Of a stretch of 64,000 bases of DNA, positions 1 to 7,460 are shown piece after piece (within the stretch, counting starts at the first letter, position 1; the number at the start of each line of letters is the position of its first letter). Origin of the DNA: Croceivirga sp. (GTDB taxonomy: Bacteria > Bacteroidota > Bacteroidia > Flavobacteriales > Flavobacteriaceae); assembly GCA_028284935.1 (NCBI GenBank), contig JANQQQ010000018.1:119957-183956 (forward strand). The letters run 5' to 3'. The notes under the pieces are model-generated. The model did no database searches and was not told the DNA's origin. It saw only the letters and a program-made list of their open reading frames with translations. Made by a program: the position numbers and the translations under genes.

Positions 1-689
1 ATGCGAGGGCCAATCGTGAGCCTGCTAGGGTCGATTTTGAAACCGGTTCCCCGGAATCTGAGAGCGTCAATGATTTTGAATTGGGATGGCGCTACGTTTC
101 ACAGCACTTTCAACTGAATACCAATGTCTATTACCTGGATTTCGAAAATCAGTTGGTATTGACAGGGGAATTGGATAACGTAGGTTTTCCAATACGGACC
201 AACAGTGGGCAAAGCTATCGTTTGGGACTCGAAGTGGATGTCAACGTTCAATGGAACAAATGGAGCATTCGACCCAATATTGCATTGAGCTCCAATAAGA
301 ATATTGACTTTTTGGTGGAAGATGGAAATGGAGGTTTTACCAATCTAGGGAATACCAATATTTCCTTTTCACCGGATTTTGTTGCGGGCAATGTGCTCAC
401 CTACAGTATTTCCGATACGTTTAGGGCCAGTTTGTTCTCAAAATATGTAGGGGAGCAATTTATGACCAATGAAGACAGCAATCCACTGGAAAGCTATTTT
501 GTTAATGATGTCAATCTGCAATATTCCATTCCCGGAATTGCCATCCTAAAATCATTGGTTTTGACGGCTCAAATCAACAATATTTTTAATGCGGAATACG
601 AAAATAATGGGTATGTGTTCTTTGAGGAATCCTTTTTCTATCCTCAGGCAGGGACTAACTTCTTGGTAGGGGCCACCTTAAATTTTTAG
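1..689 (+). CDS. TonB-dependent receptor, C-terminal part (5' end outside window)
   Basis: About 229 residues of the end of an outer-membrane TonB-dependent receptor; the reading frame is open from base 3 and the start lies upstream of the window. Visible hallmarks are the NREPARVDFE stretch near the left edge (typical of the last third of these barrels), alternating amphipathic beta strands, a late INNIFNAEYENNGY segment, and a C-terminal Phe as expected for insertion by the BAM machinery. These receptors import large or scarce nutrients using proton-motive force relayed by TonB. The stop codon is only 3 bases before the next gene, an NMT1/THI5-like protein, so the two are very probably one transcript. 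That points to a thiamine-precursor or other pyrimidine-like substrate, but this is inference and the plug domain is not visible. Confidence 0.9.
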   Translation, partial: ARANREPARVDFETGSPESESVNDFELGWRYVSQHFQLNTNVYYLDFENQLVLTGELDNVGFPIRTNSGQSYRLGLEVDVNVQWNKWSIRPNIALSSNKNIDFLVEDGNGGFTNLGNTNISFSPDFVAGNVLTYSISDTFRASLFSKYVGEQFMTNEDSNPLESYFVNDVNLQYSIPGIAILKSLVLTAQINNIFNAEYENNGYVFFEESFFYPQAGTNFLVGATLNF

Positions 690-692
690 CAT

Positions 693-1601
693 ATGAAGAC
701 TTTGAAATTAGCTTTGGATTGGACACCAAATACCAATCATATTGGTTTTTTTGTAGCCCAGGAACTGGGATTTTATGAGGAGTTGGGACTAAAAGTTGTC
801 CTCTTGAATCCGGAAGATGATAATTATACGCTTACTCCCGCAAAGAAGGTAGAAATGGGAGTAGCCTATATGGCGCTGTGTCCGTTGGAAAGCATCATTA
901 GTTATCAAACCAAACAGCAACCCTTTAACGCAGTGGCTATTGCCACATTGTTTCAGGAAGATTTGAGTGAGATCGTGGTGCTGGATGATAGTCCAATTCA
1001 ACGGCCTAAAGAATTGGATGGTCACTCTTATGCGTCGTACAAAGCAAGGTATGAAGATGAAATCGTCCGTCAGATGATTGTCAATGATGGCGGAAAAGGC
1101 GACATAGAATTGGTATATCCCGACAAGTTGGGAATTTGGGAGACCCTTTTGAGCAAAAAATATGATGCCACTTGGATTTTCTCCAACTGGGAAGGTGTTC
1201 AGGCAAGAGGTAAGGGGATAAAACTAAGAGGCTTTCGCCTGGCCGATTATGACATTCCCTATGGATATTCCCCAGTGATTATGGCATCAAAAAAGAAGGT
1301 GGATTATGCCCCATCCATATACAGAGCATTTGTTGAGGCTACAAAGCAGGGATTTCTATATGCTAAACATCAACCCGAAGAAGCTGTTGCTATCCTTCAG
1401 CCACATGTTGCTAAACAGGATAGGGATATTGATTTATTGACCAGTCAATTGGAAACCATCCCGGCATACGGGGAAGATAGGAATTGGGGTAGGATTGAAT
1501 CCGACCGCGTGGAACAGTTTTTAAACTGGTTAAAAGCCGTGGGATTGGAGACCACCCCTCTATCTTGGGAGCATCTAATCTATTCAGGGATTGATTTTTA
1601 G
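693..1601 (+). CDS. NMT1/THI5-like substrate-binding protein without signal peptide
   Basis: A 302-residue protein of the NMT1/THI5 periplasmic-binding-protein fold. The N-terminus (KLALDWTPNTNHIGFFVAQ) matches the first strand-helix of ThiY/RibY/THI5 proteins, followed by GFYEELGL and a late IPYGYSPVIMASKK segment. Family members either deliver pyrimidine compounds (for example formylaminopyrimidine) to an ABC transporter, or, in fungi, make HMP-phosphate. The fungal CCCFC cysteine motif is absent here, so HMP-P synthase activity is unlikely. The start ATG is followed at once by the mature fold, with no signal peptide or lipobox, and no ABC permease or ATPase gene follows. It is coupled to the upstream receptor (3-base gap). 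It could be a cytoplasmic ligand binder or enzyme; the function is unproven. Confidence 0.8.
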   Translation: MKTLKLALDWTPNTNHIGFFVAQELGFYEELGLKVVLLNPEDDNYTLTPAKKVEMGVAYMALCPLESIISYQTKQQPFNAVAIATLFQEDLSEIVVLDDSPIQRPKELDGHSYASYKARYEDEIVRQMIVNDGGKGDIELVYPDKLGIWETLLSKKYDATWIFSNWEGVQARGKGIKLRGFRLADYDIPYGYSPVIMASKKKVDYAPSIYRAFVEATKQGFLYAKHQPEEAVAILQPHVAKQDRDIDLLTSQLETIPAYGEDRNWGRIESDRVEQFLNWLKAVGLETTPLSWEHLIYSGIDF

Positions 1602-1717
1602 TCCTTCAATGGTCTCAAGACCTGGAATTGATGGATGGGCCATACAATTGGTCTAGTTCCCTCAGTTAATTCCCGTAGTGAAGGGTGTTTTCTTTTTACT
1701 TTTGGCAAAAGTCGATC

Positions 1718-2713
1718 ATGGAGAGCGAACCTTTCTTTCGTAAAAGAACAATCCGCTGGGGGATTATTGGTTGTGGGAATGTTACCGAGATTAAAAGTGG
1801 TCCTCCCTATCAAAGGACCAAGGACTTTGAGCTCGCGATGGTCATGCGCAGGGATGCGGAAAAAGCAGAGGATTATGCAAATCGGCATAGTGTGCCCAAT
1901 TGGACCACAAACCCTTTAGAGGTTATTGATAACCCTGAAATTGATGCAATCTATATTGCTACCCCTCCAGACACCCATAAGCTCTATGGTTTGCAAGTGG
2001 CGGAAGCGGGAAAACCCTGCTGTATTGAAAAGCCCATGGCCCCTTGCCATGCCGATAGTCTTGAGATCTATAATGCCTTTGATCAAAGGAAAATCCCTTT
2101 GTTTATTGCCTACTATCGCCGATCCTTGCCAAGATTCAACAGGGTGAAGCAATGGCTCGATGAAGGACGTATTGGAAAAGTGCGCCACATTCATTGGGTG
2201 AAGACCCGAACCTCAAGTCCATTGGACAAAAGTGGGGATTATAATTGGCGCACCGATGCCAACGTTGCTCTAGGCGGTTATTTTGATGATTTGGCCAGTC
2301 ATGGCCTCAACCTATTTACCTATCTATTGGGTGATATCGTTGAAGCTTCGGGTATTGCCAGCAATCAGCAGGGATTGTATTCTGCCTATGATACGATTTC
2401 TGGAAGCTGGAAGCATAAAAACGGCATTACGGGTTCAGGTGCTTGGAATTTTGGTAGCTACCAACCCATTGATAAAGTCGAAATTTTAGGTGCAAGAGGT
2501 GAAATTCATTTCTCGGTTTTGGATGAATCACCTTTGCAATTGATTTCTGATATGGGAAATCAATCTGAATTTATCGAACACCCGGAGCACCTGCATCAAT
2601 ACCACGTGGAGAACATCCGAAAGCACCTATTCGGTAAAGGCGAACATCCATCACAAGGGGGTTCTGGGCTGCATACCAGTTGGGTGATGGATAAAATTTT
2701 AGGTGTGATGTAG
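1718..2713 (+). CDS. Gfo/Idh/MocA family oxidoreductase
   Basis: A 331-residue NAD(P)-dependent oxidoreductase. The N-terminal Rossmann fold shows GIIGCGN (residues 15-21) and the family EKP motif is at residues 104-106 (IEKPMA), whose Lys is normally catalytic. A GGYFDDLASHG segment supplies the usual Asp and His, followed by a C-terminal alpha/beta dimerisation domain. Such enzymes act on sugars, inositols or related polyols; the substrate cannot be read from the sequence. A GTG at 1685 in the same frame would add 11 residues (VFSFYFWQKSI) that do not fit the family, so the ATG at 1718 is preferred. No obvious promoter is seen in the 116-base gap upstream. The next gene converges from the right. 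Confidence 0.9.
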   Translation: MESEPFFRKRTIRWGIIGCGNVTEIKSGPPYQRTKDFELAMVMRRDAEKAEDYANRHSVPNWTTNPLEVIDNPEIDAIYIATPPDTHKLYGLQVAEAGKPCCIEKPMAPCHADSLEIYNAFDQRKIPLFIAYYRRSLPRFNRVKQWLDEGRIGKVRHIHWVKTRTSSPLDKSGDYNWRTDANVALGGYFDDLASHGLNLFTYLLGDIVEASGIASNQQGLYSAYDTISGSWKHKNGITGSGAWNFGSYQPIDKVEILGARGEIHFSVLDESPLQLISDMGNQSEFIEHPEHLHQYHVENIRKHLFGKGEHPSQGGSGLHTSWVMDKILGVM

Positions 2714-2716
2714 TTT

Positions 2717-3157
2717 CTAATTGGAAATAATCACGGAATTACCGGCCAAAACTGCCCGGTAGGGCTGAAGATTAAAAAACCGACCACCATCCTCAGGAGG
2801 GTTGAGCAATTGCCCAAAAAAGAGGTTGTACTCAAAATCGTCACAGGGGCAGCGTACATTTTGCCCCTCCAATATCATGGTAGAACAAGTATTGGGTGCA
2901 TGGTTGGGACAGTTGGCTTCCCAAGCAACAAATTGATTGTCCGGTCCGGTTCTCATCACAAAAACCCCTCGAATGCCGACCCCATCGTTTGGAACATAAA
3001 TAGGGTTCCCAATGTTATTTAAATCCGTATATAAAGGAAGGTTGAGATTGAGGTCGAACCTAAAATTAACGTCGGGCAAGAACGGATTTCTATTGGGACC
3101 ATCACTTTCACAGGAAAACAGTAACGTCATGAAAATCAGTAAGAAAAGCTTTTTCAT
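2717..3157 (-). CDS. Rieske-like lipoprotein with degenerate cluster site
   Basis: A 146-residue predicted lipoprotein: the lipobox ends at Cys16 (LLFSC). The middle of the protein resembles a Rieske [2Fe-2S] domain, with an ANCPNHAPNTC stretch (Cys83, His86, Cys91) and, after 12 residues, VRCPCDDFEYN (Cys103, Cys105). A functional Rieske site needs C-x-H and C-x-x-H; here the first is C-x-x-H and the second His is replaced by Asp. The fold may survive without binding the cluster, or a different metal may be bound. Convergent with the upstream oxidoreductase (3 bases between stops). It is divergent from greA, whose promoter lies in the gap. Cell location is probably the periplasmic face of a membrane. 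Confidence 0.75.
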   Translation of the reverse strand: MKKLFLLIFMTLLFSCESDGPNRNPFLPDVNFRFDLNLNLPLYTDLNNIGNPIYVPNDGVGIRGVFVMRTGPDNQFVAWEANCPNHAPNTCSTMILEGQNVRCPCDDFEYNLFFGQLLNPPEDGGRFFNLQPYRAVLAGNSVIISN

Positions 3158-3166
3158 GGGGCTTAT

Positions 3167-3201
3167 TTTGGATAAAAATCACTAAATTTTATGTATCTTT
3201 G
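3167..3201 (+). promoter_or_regulatory. Candidate greA promoter
   Basis: A perfect Bacteroidota -7 element TATCTTTG lies at 3194-3201, with a TTTG at 3167-3170 as a possible -33 element. The 23-base spacer is at the long end of what is described for this phylum. Transcription would start near 3208, giving a leader of about 120 bases before greA. Confidence 0.6.
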
Positions 3202-3205
3202 CGTT

Positions 3206-3251
3206 AAATCCTCGCTAAAAGCTGTGCAAGCACGGTCAAAGCAGAGGATTT
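3206..3251 (+). promoter_or_regulatory. Stem-loop at the 5' end of the greA leader
   Basis: AAATCCTC at 3206-3213 is the exact reverse complement of GAGGATTT at 3244-3251, and the right arm runs into a short T tract. The 30-base loop contains a small GTG/CAC hairpin (3224-3233). It would form at the very start of the predicted greA transcript. An attenuator or small-RNA source is possible, by analogy with the leader of Escherichia coli greA, but this is inference. Confidence 0.45.
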
Positions 3252-3326
3252 TTCAATTAAATAAAGCGAATTCGTTGGGAGAATAATCATTTTCCCCAGC
3301 GTCTTTTTGTATTAAACGGAAGCGTC

Positions 3327-3803
3327 ATGTCTAAAATTTCATACTATACCGAAGAAGGATTAAAAAAACTAAAAGAAGAATTAGATCACCTTAGGGATGT
3401 GGAACGCCCAAAAGCTTCCCAGGCCATTGCCGAAGCTAGGGATAAAGGGGATTTATCCGAGAATGCGGAATACGATGCTGCCAAAGAAGCGCAAGGTCTT
3501 TTGGAAATGAAGATTGCCAAAATGGAGGAGATCGTGGCCAATGCTAGAATCATTGATGAATCCCAATTGGATACCTCCAAGGCCTTGGTCCTGTCCACCG
3601 TTAAAATTCGTAACCAAGCTAATAAGATGGAAATGAAGTATACCTTGGTGGCCGAGAGTGAAGCCGATTTAAAAGCAGGAAAAATTTCCGTCACCTCGCC
3701 CATAGGAAAGGGACTTTTGGGTAAATCCGTAGGTGATATCGCAGAGGTTCAAGTCCCCAATGGTACTTTAAAGTTTGAGATTTTAGAAATAACAAGGGAG
3801 TAA
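3327..3803 (+). CDS. greA: Transcription elongation factor GreA
   Basis: A 158-residue GreA, the normal length. The N-terminal antiparallel coiled coil carries the diagnostic DLSENAEY tip (residues 42-49), whose acidic residues reach into the RNA polymerase secondary channel and stimulate cleavage of backtracked RNA. The C-terminal FKBP-like domain ends GTLKFEILEI, as expected. The ATG at 3327 gives the standard N-terminus (MSKISYYTEEGLKKLKEEL). Its own promoter and a structured leader lie upstream. Downstream, a hairpin with a T tract separates it from the HIT gene, with which it probably forms a partly terminated transcription unit. Confidence 0.98.
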   Translation: MSKISYYTEEGLKKLKEELDHLRDVERPKASQAIAEARDKGDLSENAEYDAAKEAQGLLEMKIAKMEEIVANARIIDESQLDTSKALVLSTVKIRNQANKMEMKYTLVAESEADLKAGKISVTSPIGKGLLGKSVGDIAEVQVPNGTLKFEILEITRE

Positions 3804-3827
3804 ATACCCAGGGAAAAGTTTTATTTT

Positions 3828-3861
3828 AGTCCTGTTCGCCATTGACGAACAGGACTTTTTA
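3828..3861 (+). terminator. Rho-independent terminator between greA and HIT gene
   Basis: An 11-bp perfect stem (3828-3838 with 3846-3856) around a 7-base loop, followed by TTTTT. It sits 25 bases after the greA stop and immediately before the HIT start codon, so HIT expression from the greA promoter would need read-through. Confidence 0.85.
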
Positions 3862-3871
3862 TTTCATGACC

Positions 3872-4261
3872 ATGGCCAGTATTTTTACTAAAATCATTAA
3901 CGGAGAGATTCCCAGTTATAAAATCGTAGAAGACGATAACTATTTTGCTTTTTTGGATATCAATCCAAATGCTGAAGGGCATACCCTTTGTGTTCCAAAA
4001 AAAGAAGTAGATAAACTCTTGGACCTTGATGAAGAAACGTACATGGGACTAATGGCTTTTTCCAGAAAGGTGGGTATGGCCATTGAGGCTTCAATTCCAT
4101 GCGAACGGGTGGGGCTCACCGTAATAGGACTTGAAGTTCCCCATGTACACGTACATTTGATTCCATTGCACACGATGCAAAATGCAACATTTCAGCATAA
4201 GGTAAGATTAACCCCGGAACAATTTGAGTCGGTTGTGGCCCGTATCCGACAAAAGCTTTAG
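3872..4261 (+). CDS. HIT family hydrolase (Hint-type)
   Basis: A 129-residue histidine-triad protein. The active-site motif HVHVHLI has His91, His93 and His95, and the N-terminus (ASIFTKIINGEIP) is typical of Hint-type purine nucleotide phosphoramidases, which hydrolyse adenosine phosphoramidates and related adducts in the cytoplasm. Two in-frame ATGs are close together (3866 and 3872); 3872 gives the family-standard MASIF start. A longer in-frame reading from a TTG at 3842 would run through the terminator hairpin and is rejected. It follows greA, from which it is separated by that terminator, and its stop overlaps by 4 bases the end of the convergent zinc-ribbon gene. Confidence 0.95.
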   Translation: MASIFTKIINGEIPSYKIVEDDNYFAFLDINPNAEGHTLCVPKKEVDKLLDLDEETYMGLMAFSRKVGMAIEASIPCERVGLTVIGLEVPHVHVHLIPLHTMQNATFQHKVRLTPEQFESVVARIRQKL

Positions 4262-4608
4262 GGCATTCCTTCCAAATAGAAATAGATTCCAGCAGCGACC
4301 AGGGCAATAGCCACCATCATAAGTACGTAGAATAATGTGGTAAACCTGATGGAAGCTTTATCCGGTGTTACCAATTTGTTGAAATACTCAAAAACCCGTT
4401 CAATGTCTGGCGTCCAGTTTACTGGATAAATCCTGGACCCACATTTTTTACAGGTAATCTCATGGGTAACTTCACCAGTTGTTCTATGGAAAAAGGCGGT
4501 ATAGGTATGTTTTTGAAAAAAGGTGAGCTGTAGCTCCTGGTTATAACATTCAGGGCAATTGTTGGTGATGGCCGCTTCTTTAATTATGACTCTTTTGACC
4601 TTTGACAT
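4258..4608 (-). CDS. Small zinc-ribbon protein with C-terminal membrane anchor
   Basis: A 116-residue protein of unknown function. Two CxxC knuckles, Cys18/Cys21 and Cys53/Cys56, form a likely zinc ribbon, and one hydrophobic segment near residues 88-110 would anchor it in the inner membrane. It lies 2 bases after the histidine kinase gene on the same strand, so it is almost certainly co-transcribed and translationally coupled with it. A role as a membrane-tethered adaptor or sensor partner of that kinase is possible but unproven. Its end overlaps that of the HIT gene by 4 bases (convergent). Confidence 0.75.
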   Translation of the reverse strand: MSKVKRVIIKEAAITNNCPECYNQELQLTFFQKHTYTAFFHRTTGEVTHEITCKKCGSRIYPVNWTPDIERVFEYFNKLVTPDKASIRFTTLFYVLMMVAIALVAAGIYFYLEGMP

Positions 4609-4610
4609 GG

Positions 4611-5756
4611 CTAGCCTGTTCGTAGGGAAATTTGCATAATGGTACCCTCCTTACTTGACGAAAGTACTTTAATTTTCCCTTTATGATATTCTTCTATGAT
4701 TCTTTTAACTAATGACAGGCCAAGCCCCCAACCCCTCTTTTTTGAAGTGACACCGGGGTTGAAAATCGTTTGAAAATCACTTTTTGGTATTCCATGACCC
4801 GTATCTGAAATAAGGACATGAACCTGATTTCCGGAGGTTTCTATTTGGATGGCAATATTCCCTTTTCCTTTCATGGCATCAATGCCATTTTTGACCAAGT
4901 TTTCTATGCTCCAATTATATAAAGGGAGATTCAGGAACACGGGCAGCTCCTCGATTTGAGAAGTGAACGTAAAATGAATCAGCTTGGAGCTCCTTTTTTT
5001 AAGGTAGTCGAAGGCTTTTTTGGTTTCCGATACAATATCATATACTTCCAGTTCTGGGATAGACCCAATTTTTGAAAAACGCTCTGTAATCGTCTGCAAC
5101 CGATCAATGTCCTTTTCAATTTCCTTGGTGATTTCCGGGTTGATTTTTTCGTTCTTTAGCAGTTCGTTCCATCCCAGTAATGAGGTAAGGGGAGTTCCTA
5201 TTTGATGGGCCGTTTCCTTTGCCATACCTGCCCAAAGTTTATTCTGTTCCGAGGCCTTGTTGGTCTTGAAAAAGAAAAAGATGACCGCTCCAAATAAAAA
5301 GATGATCAATAGAAGTGCTACGGGATAAAATTTGAGTTTGTTCAGGACTTCGGAATTTCCATAGTACAGGGTTTGTAATAGATCTCCGCCTTGAATGATT
5401 TCTATGGGCTGGTTTTCGCCTGCAAACTTTTTGATGAGTGATTGTATTTTAAGGGAATCCTCGGCAATTTCGGGAGGGATATTATGTGTTTTTAAAGAAC
5501 CTTCCTCATTTACTAAAATCATGGGAGTGGACGTATTGTTACCCATAATAATCAGGGGTAAATTCCCTAGTTCTTGATCTATGGGTGATTGAAGTACTTC
5601 CAATTCCGCAGCCGCCCAATTTTCCATTTTTAGGCGTTCCTCCTCCTTGAATGTTTCAAAGAAGCTGTTGGTGTTCCATAATATTAGGCTCACAACAATA
5701 AATGCGGAAACAAGTAAAAAAATATTGGAAGTGCGCCTCTTTGGATTGAACTTCAT
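4611..5756 (-). CDS. Membrane sensor histidine kinase (orphan)
   Basis: A 381-residue sensor kinase. There is an N-terminal transmembrane helix (residues 12-28), a periplasmic sensor of about 110 residues, a second helix (about 146-164), and then the transmitter. The phospho-acceptor is His184 in AKETAHQIGTPLTSL, an H-box form common in Bacteroidota. The ATPase domain has the N box (ENLVKNGIDAM), G1 (ISDTGHGIP) and G2 (GWGLGLSLVKR). No response regulator is adjacent, so its partner is elsewhere. It heads a two-gene unit with the zinc-ribbon protein. A TATCTTTA sequence on the minus strand (5782 to 5775) is a near-match -7 box just before the start. The sensed signal is unknown. Confidence 0.93.
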   Translation of the reverse strand: MKFNPKRRTSNIFLLVSAFIVVSLILWNTNSFFETFKEEERLKMENWAAAELEVLQSPIDQELGNLPLIIMGNNTSTPMILVNEEGSLKTHNIPPEIAEDSLKIQSLIKKFAGENQPIEIIQGGDLLQTLYYGNSEVLNKLKFYPVALLLIIFLFGAVIFFFFKTNKASEQNKLWAGMAKETAHQIGTPLTSLLGWNELLKNEKINPEITKEIEKDIDRLQTITERFSKIGSIPELEVYDIVSETKKAFDYLKKRSSKLIHFTFTSQIEELPVFLNLPLYNWSIENLVKNGIDAMKGKGNIAIQIETSGNQVHVLISDTGHGIPKSDFQTIFNPGVTSKKRGWGLGLSLVKRIIEEYHKGKIKVLSSSKEGTIMQISLRTG

Positions 5757-6012
5757 ACGAAAACGTATTGTAGATAAAGATACTGGAAAAGGATTTATAA
5801 GTAATAGGCTTAAGCCCGACTTACAAACGCCATTGGGCCCATATTATTGGCAATATACCCATGTAAGAAATAAGGGGAAGCGTATACTGGTCCTATGGCG
5901 ATTGCTTATGCCTTTTTTGGAATACCATAATAACGGTTGGGAATATGGAAAGTTCCCTACCCTTTGGGTTTTTTCATCCAAGGTTTCGGTATACTCCTCC
6001 AAAATGTCAATA
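5757..6012. other. Intergenic region between kinase and ABC-type membrane gene
   Basis: These 256 bases carry no gene with a usable start. On the minus strand, directly after the stop of the ABC-type membrane gene and in a different frame, about 22 codons read FDIDILEEYTETLDEKTQ, which looks protein-like and may be a displaced C-terminus of that gene (see findings). The near-match -7 box for the kinase is at 5775-5782. Nothing else is seen. Confidence 0.4.
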
Positions 6013-6918
6013 TCAAAGATGTTCCAAACGCTGCTTTATTTCTTTCAGTCGCAACCAATTCTGGTAAAACGCCGGTAATGCAATGACACTCTCCATGTAT
6101 TGAAAAACATAAATGATTAAGGAAAATAAAGTCCCGTATGCTACATTTCCCGAGCTTACTGAGAAAACTATGGAGAGTACCAAAAACGTCATTAGGATCA
6201 ACCACGACATTGAAAAATTAAACACCTCCAAATCAGATAGCTTAATATTCCATTTCATTAGTTTTTTTAAATGGGTAGCCAGCGATGAATTATCATTTAT
6301 TGCAATAACATCTACTTGTTTTTCAAACTCATTGTTAAAGGCACTATTCAAATAAGTGGTCCTATTACTGGTTAAAAAATAAATGAGGAAGACCATAAAT
6401 GAGGCAATAAGGCCCACAACAAATACATTAAGATTAAGACTTGCAATAATGATGACCACGCCTATCATCCCAATAAGGGTGGAAACCAACAAGGGGAAGG
6501 AGTTTTCAAAAAATTCTACAATCTCATTGACCATACCAAGTCTTGCGGATTTTACGGAGGTCCGGTCTTTTTCGATGTTCAATAGTGTTGCACTGCCCAG
6601 CCTGCGATATATTTTGGCATATATTCTTGAATCAAAAAACCTCCGCCCGCCACCTATCAAAATGATGAATGAGCCCAATACACCAAGTTGAATGGCACCT
6701 ATATAGGTTCCATTAAGGGCATCGTCTATCGCAAAACCAATGAACAAAGGAAGCAGCAACTCCATGGCAGATTCCAACAAAATTAGGAGGAATATAAAAA
6801 TCAGTTTCCATTTGAATTGTAAGAGCACGGACCGTATGGTTACCCCTTTGGAATCGAGACGTTTTCGGATGGCTTTCCAAACCTTTTCCTTATCAATTTT
6901 TTGCTGTCCGTTGATCAT
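6013..6918 (-). CDS. ABC transporter six-transmembrane domain protein without ATPase domain
   Basis: A 301-residue protein with about six hydrophobic segments (near residues 35-60, 75-95, 145-160, 165-185, 240-260 and 265-290). It has the layout of an ABC exporter transmembrane domain, including the cytoplasmic RLGSATLLNIEKDRTS coupling region, but no Walker A, signature or Walker B follows. It resembles the stand-alone ABC membrane family (Pfam ABC_membrane_3). No ABC ATPase gene is adjacent, so either a partner is supplied in trans or the protein works without one. The gene lies 6 bases after a small secreted protein gene on the same strand (probable operon). Its end may be frame-disrupted (see findings). 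Confidence 0.75.
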   Translation of the reverse strand: MINGQQKIDKEKVWKAIRKRLDSKGVTIRSVLLQFKWKLIFIFLLILLESAMELLLPLFIGFAIDDALNGTYIGAIQLGVLGSFIILIGGGRRFFDSRIYAKIYRRLGSATLLNIEKDRTSVKSARLGMVNEIVEFFENSFPLLVSTLIGMIGVVIIIASLNLNVFVVGLIASFMVFLIYFLTSNRTTYLNSAFNNEFEKQVDVIAINDNSSLATHLKKLMKWNIKLSDLEVFNFSMSWLILMTFLVLSIVFSVSSGNVAYGTLFSLIIYVFQYMESVIALPAFYQNWLRLKEIKQRLEHL

Positions 6919-6924
6919 GTAATG

Positions 6925-7323
6925 CTATTTTAACCGCTTCCAAGTTTCGCTATCGGAATACCCCCAGGCCGAATAGCTTATCACCAAGGTATTGCTATCC
7001 CTTAAGGTAAGGTTAGCCCTCACCTCATAGTGTTTCCCCTCATAAGCAAGCATAAACTTTCCGTTGCCTTTTCCCCCTTCAAATAGTATATCCTTTATTG
7101 CCAATGATTCATATTCTTCCCCTTGACCTTTATCATCTTTAAAATAGGTGGTATAACAAATGAGTTTTCTATTTTCCTTTCTGAATTCATAGGTCACATA
7201 GGATTTCTCGTTGTTCTCCTCATACTCCGCTTCCCACTTTCCAGTCAACGGATTGTTTTGGGCGGTCAAATTTGTGATTGATATCCATACCACAAGTACA
7301 GTGATTCCTTTTAAAACTTTCAT
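6925..7323 (-). CDS. Small secreted protein of unknown function
   Basis: A 132-residue protein with a clear signal peptide (hydrophobic core ITVLVVWISITNLTA, cleavage likely before QNNPLTG). The mature part starts LTGKWEAEYEENNEKSYVTYEF and is rich in beta strands. This recalls small lipocalin-like or DUF2147-like periplasmic proteins that begin with a GxW motif, but I cannot assign a family firmly. It is the first gene of a likely two-gene unit with the ABC-type membrane protein (6-base gap), which suggests joint function at the envelope. Confidence 0.7.
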   Translation of the reverse strand: MKVLKGITVLVVWISITNLTAQNNPLTGKWEAEYEENNEKSYVTYEFRKENRKLICYTTYFKDDKGQGEEYESLAIKDILFEGGKGNGKFMLAYEGKHYEVRANLTLRDSNTLVISYSAWGYSDSETWKRLK

Positions 7324-7460
7324 AGGCTATCGTTTCATGAATTTTGGTCAAACGTAGCCCAATCCATTTACAAGAATGCCGCTCCCTATAATACTGAACA
7401 TAAAAAATGCCTCGAATCATTGGCAAGGCAATTTTAATATCCATAGGATTGCCATAGAAG

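Noticed and set aside
3842..3871. TTG start for the HIT protein
   Set aside because: It lies in the loop and right arm of the greA terminator hairpin.
5647..6078. Open frame of 143 codons on the plus strand over the kinase start and the intergenic region
   Set aside because: Overlaps two minus-strand genes, has no family pattern and no promoter.
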